Shown: one piece after another, positions 55,222-55,295 of the stretch
How positions within the stretch are numbered: position 1 is the stretch's first letter
How the letters are laid out: every line of letters starts with the position of its first letter
Notes under the pieces: generated by a model
What the model was told of the DNA's origin: nothing
The model's database searches: none
Seen by the model: only the letters and a program-made list of their open reading frames with translations
Assembly (NCBI RefSeq): GCF_002374835.1
Contig: NZ_NWVD01000013.1
Coordinates: forward strand, 1 to 55,295
Direction of reading: 5' to 3'
Length of the DNA: 55,295 nt
Source: Sphingomonas ginsenosidimutans
GTDB taxonomy: Bacteria; Pseudomonadota; Alphaproteobacteria; Sphingomonadales; Sphingomonadaceae
Position numbers and translations under genes: made by a program

Positions 55222-55295
55222 TCAGCTGCGGTGCTTGAATCGCCAGCTGTCGTTGCCGGTCTCGACGATGTCGCAGTGGTGGGTAATGCGGTCGA
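55222..55295 (-). CDS. istB: IstB helper ATPase, C-terminal end (partial)
   Basis: The last 24 codons of istB, ending in the conserved [10 protein letters not shown]. The remainder lies beyond the window edge. Confidence 0.85.
   Translation of the reverse strand, partial: DRITHHCDIVETGNDSWRFKHRS

Larger units (their letters stand above)
55048..55295 (-). mobile_element. IS21-family element, right end (runs off the window)
   Basis: TGTCAATCGGCGTCC begins at 55048, followed by the second repeat CGGCGTCCAAAAGGGACCCC, the hairpin at 55137-55195 and the istB 3' end. It is similar to the remnant at 38568-39208 but differs at many positions outside the hairpin, so it is another isoform. The element is inserted in traH. 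Confidence 0.88.

Overview
The window looks like part of a conjugative plasmid or integrated mobile region from an alphaproteobacterium, most likely a sphingomonad. This is inferred from high GC, the F-type TraH/TraG pair, the dense mosaic of insertion sequences and the character of the efflux and regulator proteins; no rRNA, tRNA or housekeeping marker is present to confirm it. Most of the cargo is envelope and metal-stress defence: three RND systems (one truncated), an arsenic operon, zinc/cobalt-type transporters, two two-component systems, a drug-type exporter and a heme-peroxidase cluster.

Layout. 1-245: end of an IS5-family element that has cut off the N-terminus of a CzcA-type RND pump (246-2592). 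2618-5028: ZIP-family transporter, a frameshifted DUF305 lipoprotein, a CzcD-type CDF exporter and a DUF3147 membrane protein. 5107-8336: compact arsRCBN2H operon with a palindromic operator over the arsR start. 8512-10104: ISNCY-type insertion sequence. 10203-11155: two unknown genes. 18753-11285 (minus): lipoprotein adaptor, RND pump, outer-membrane factor, response regulator, histidine kinase. 27157-18869 (minus): PepSY protein, outer-membrane factor, adaptor, RND pump, beta-propeller, PAP2 phosphatase, DedA protein; a divergent response regulator and kinase lie at 27282-29358. 29319-31925: isoaspartyl methyltransferase-like protein, SIMPL-domain lipoprotein and a truncated MFS transporter.

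31926-41434 is a rearranged zone. Two truncated IS21 remnants bracket an exporter cluster of TetR, TolC-like protein, HlyD-like adaptor and two ABC-2 permeases with no ATPase gene, plus a cut thioesterase. Beyond it, on the other strand, lie scraps of a second copy of the same exporter (TolC, permease 1, permease 2), split by a complete IS5-family element of 835 bp with a programmed-frameshift site.

41712-46151 carries a catalase-family protein, an unknown protein, a DyP-type peroxidase, a thioesterase and a TetR regulator. 46439-46878 is a hairpin-rich non-coding stretch. 46879-55047 is the end of an F-type transfer region: TraH has lost its N-terminus to a third IS21 element, and TraG, apparently fused to a C-terminal M23 peptidase, is split by a 3-kb IS66 element that also carries a broken passenger gene.

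The genes combine into several modules: metal uptake and efflux across both membranes, arsenate reduction with arsenite extrusion, RND efflux under two-component control, lipid-phosphate functions co-transcribed with an RND pump, and heme-based peroxide or radical detoxification. The best candidates for something undescribed are the ATPase-less exporter with its decayed twin, the co-operon of RND efflux with PAP2/DedA/propeller genes, the catalase-unknown-DyP-thioesterase cluster, and the hairpin cluster near the transfer genes.
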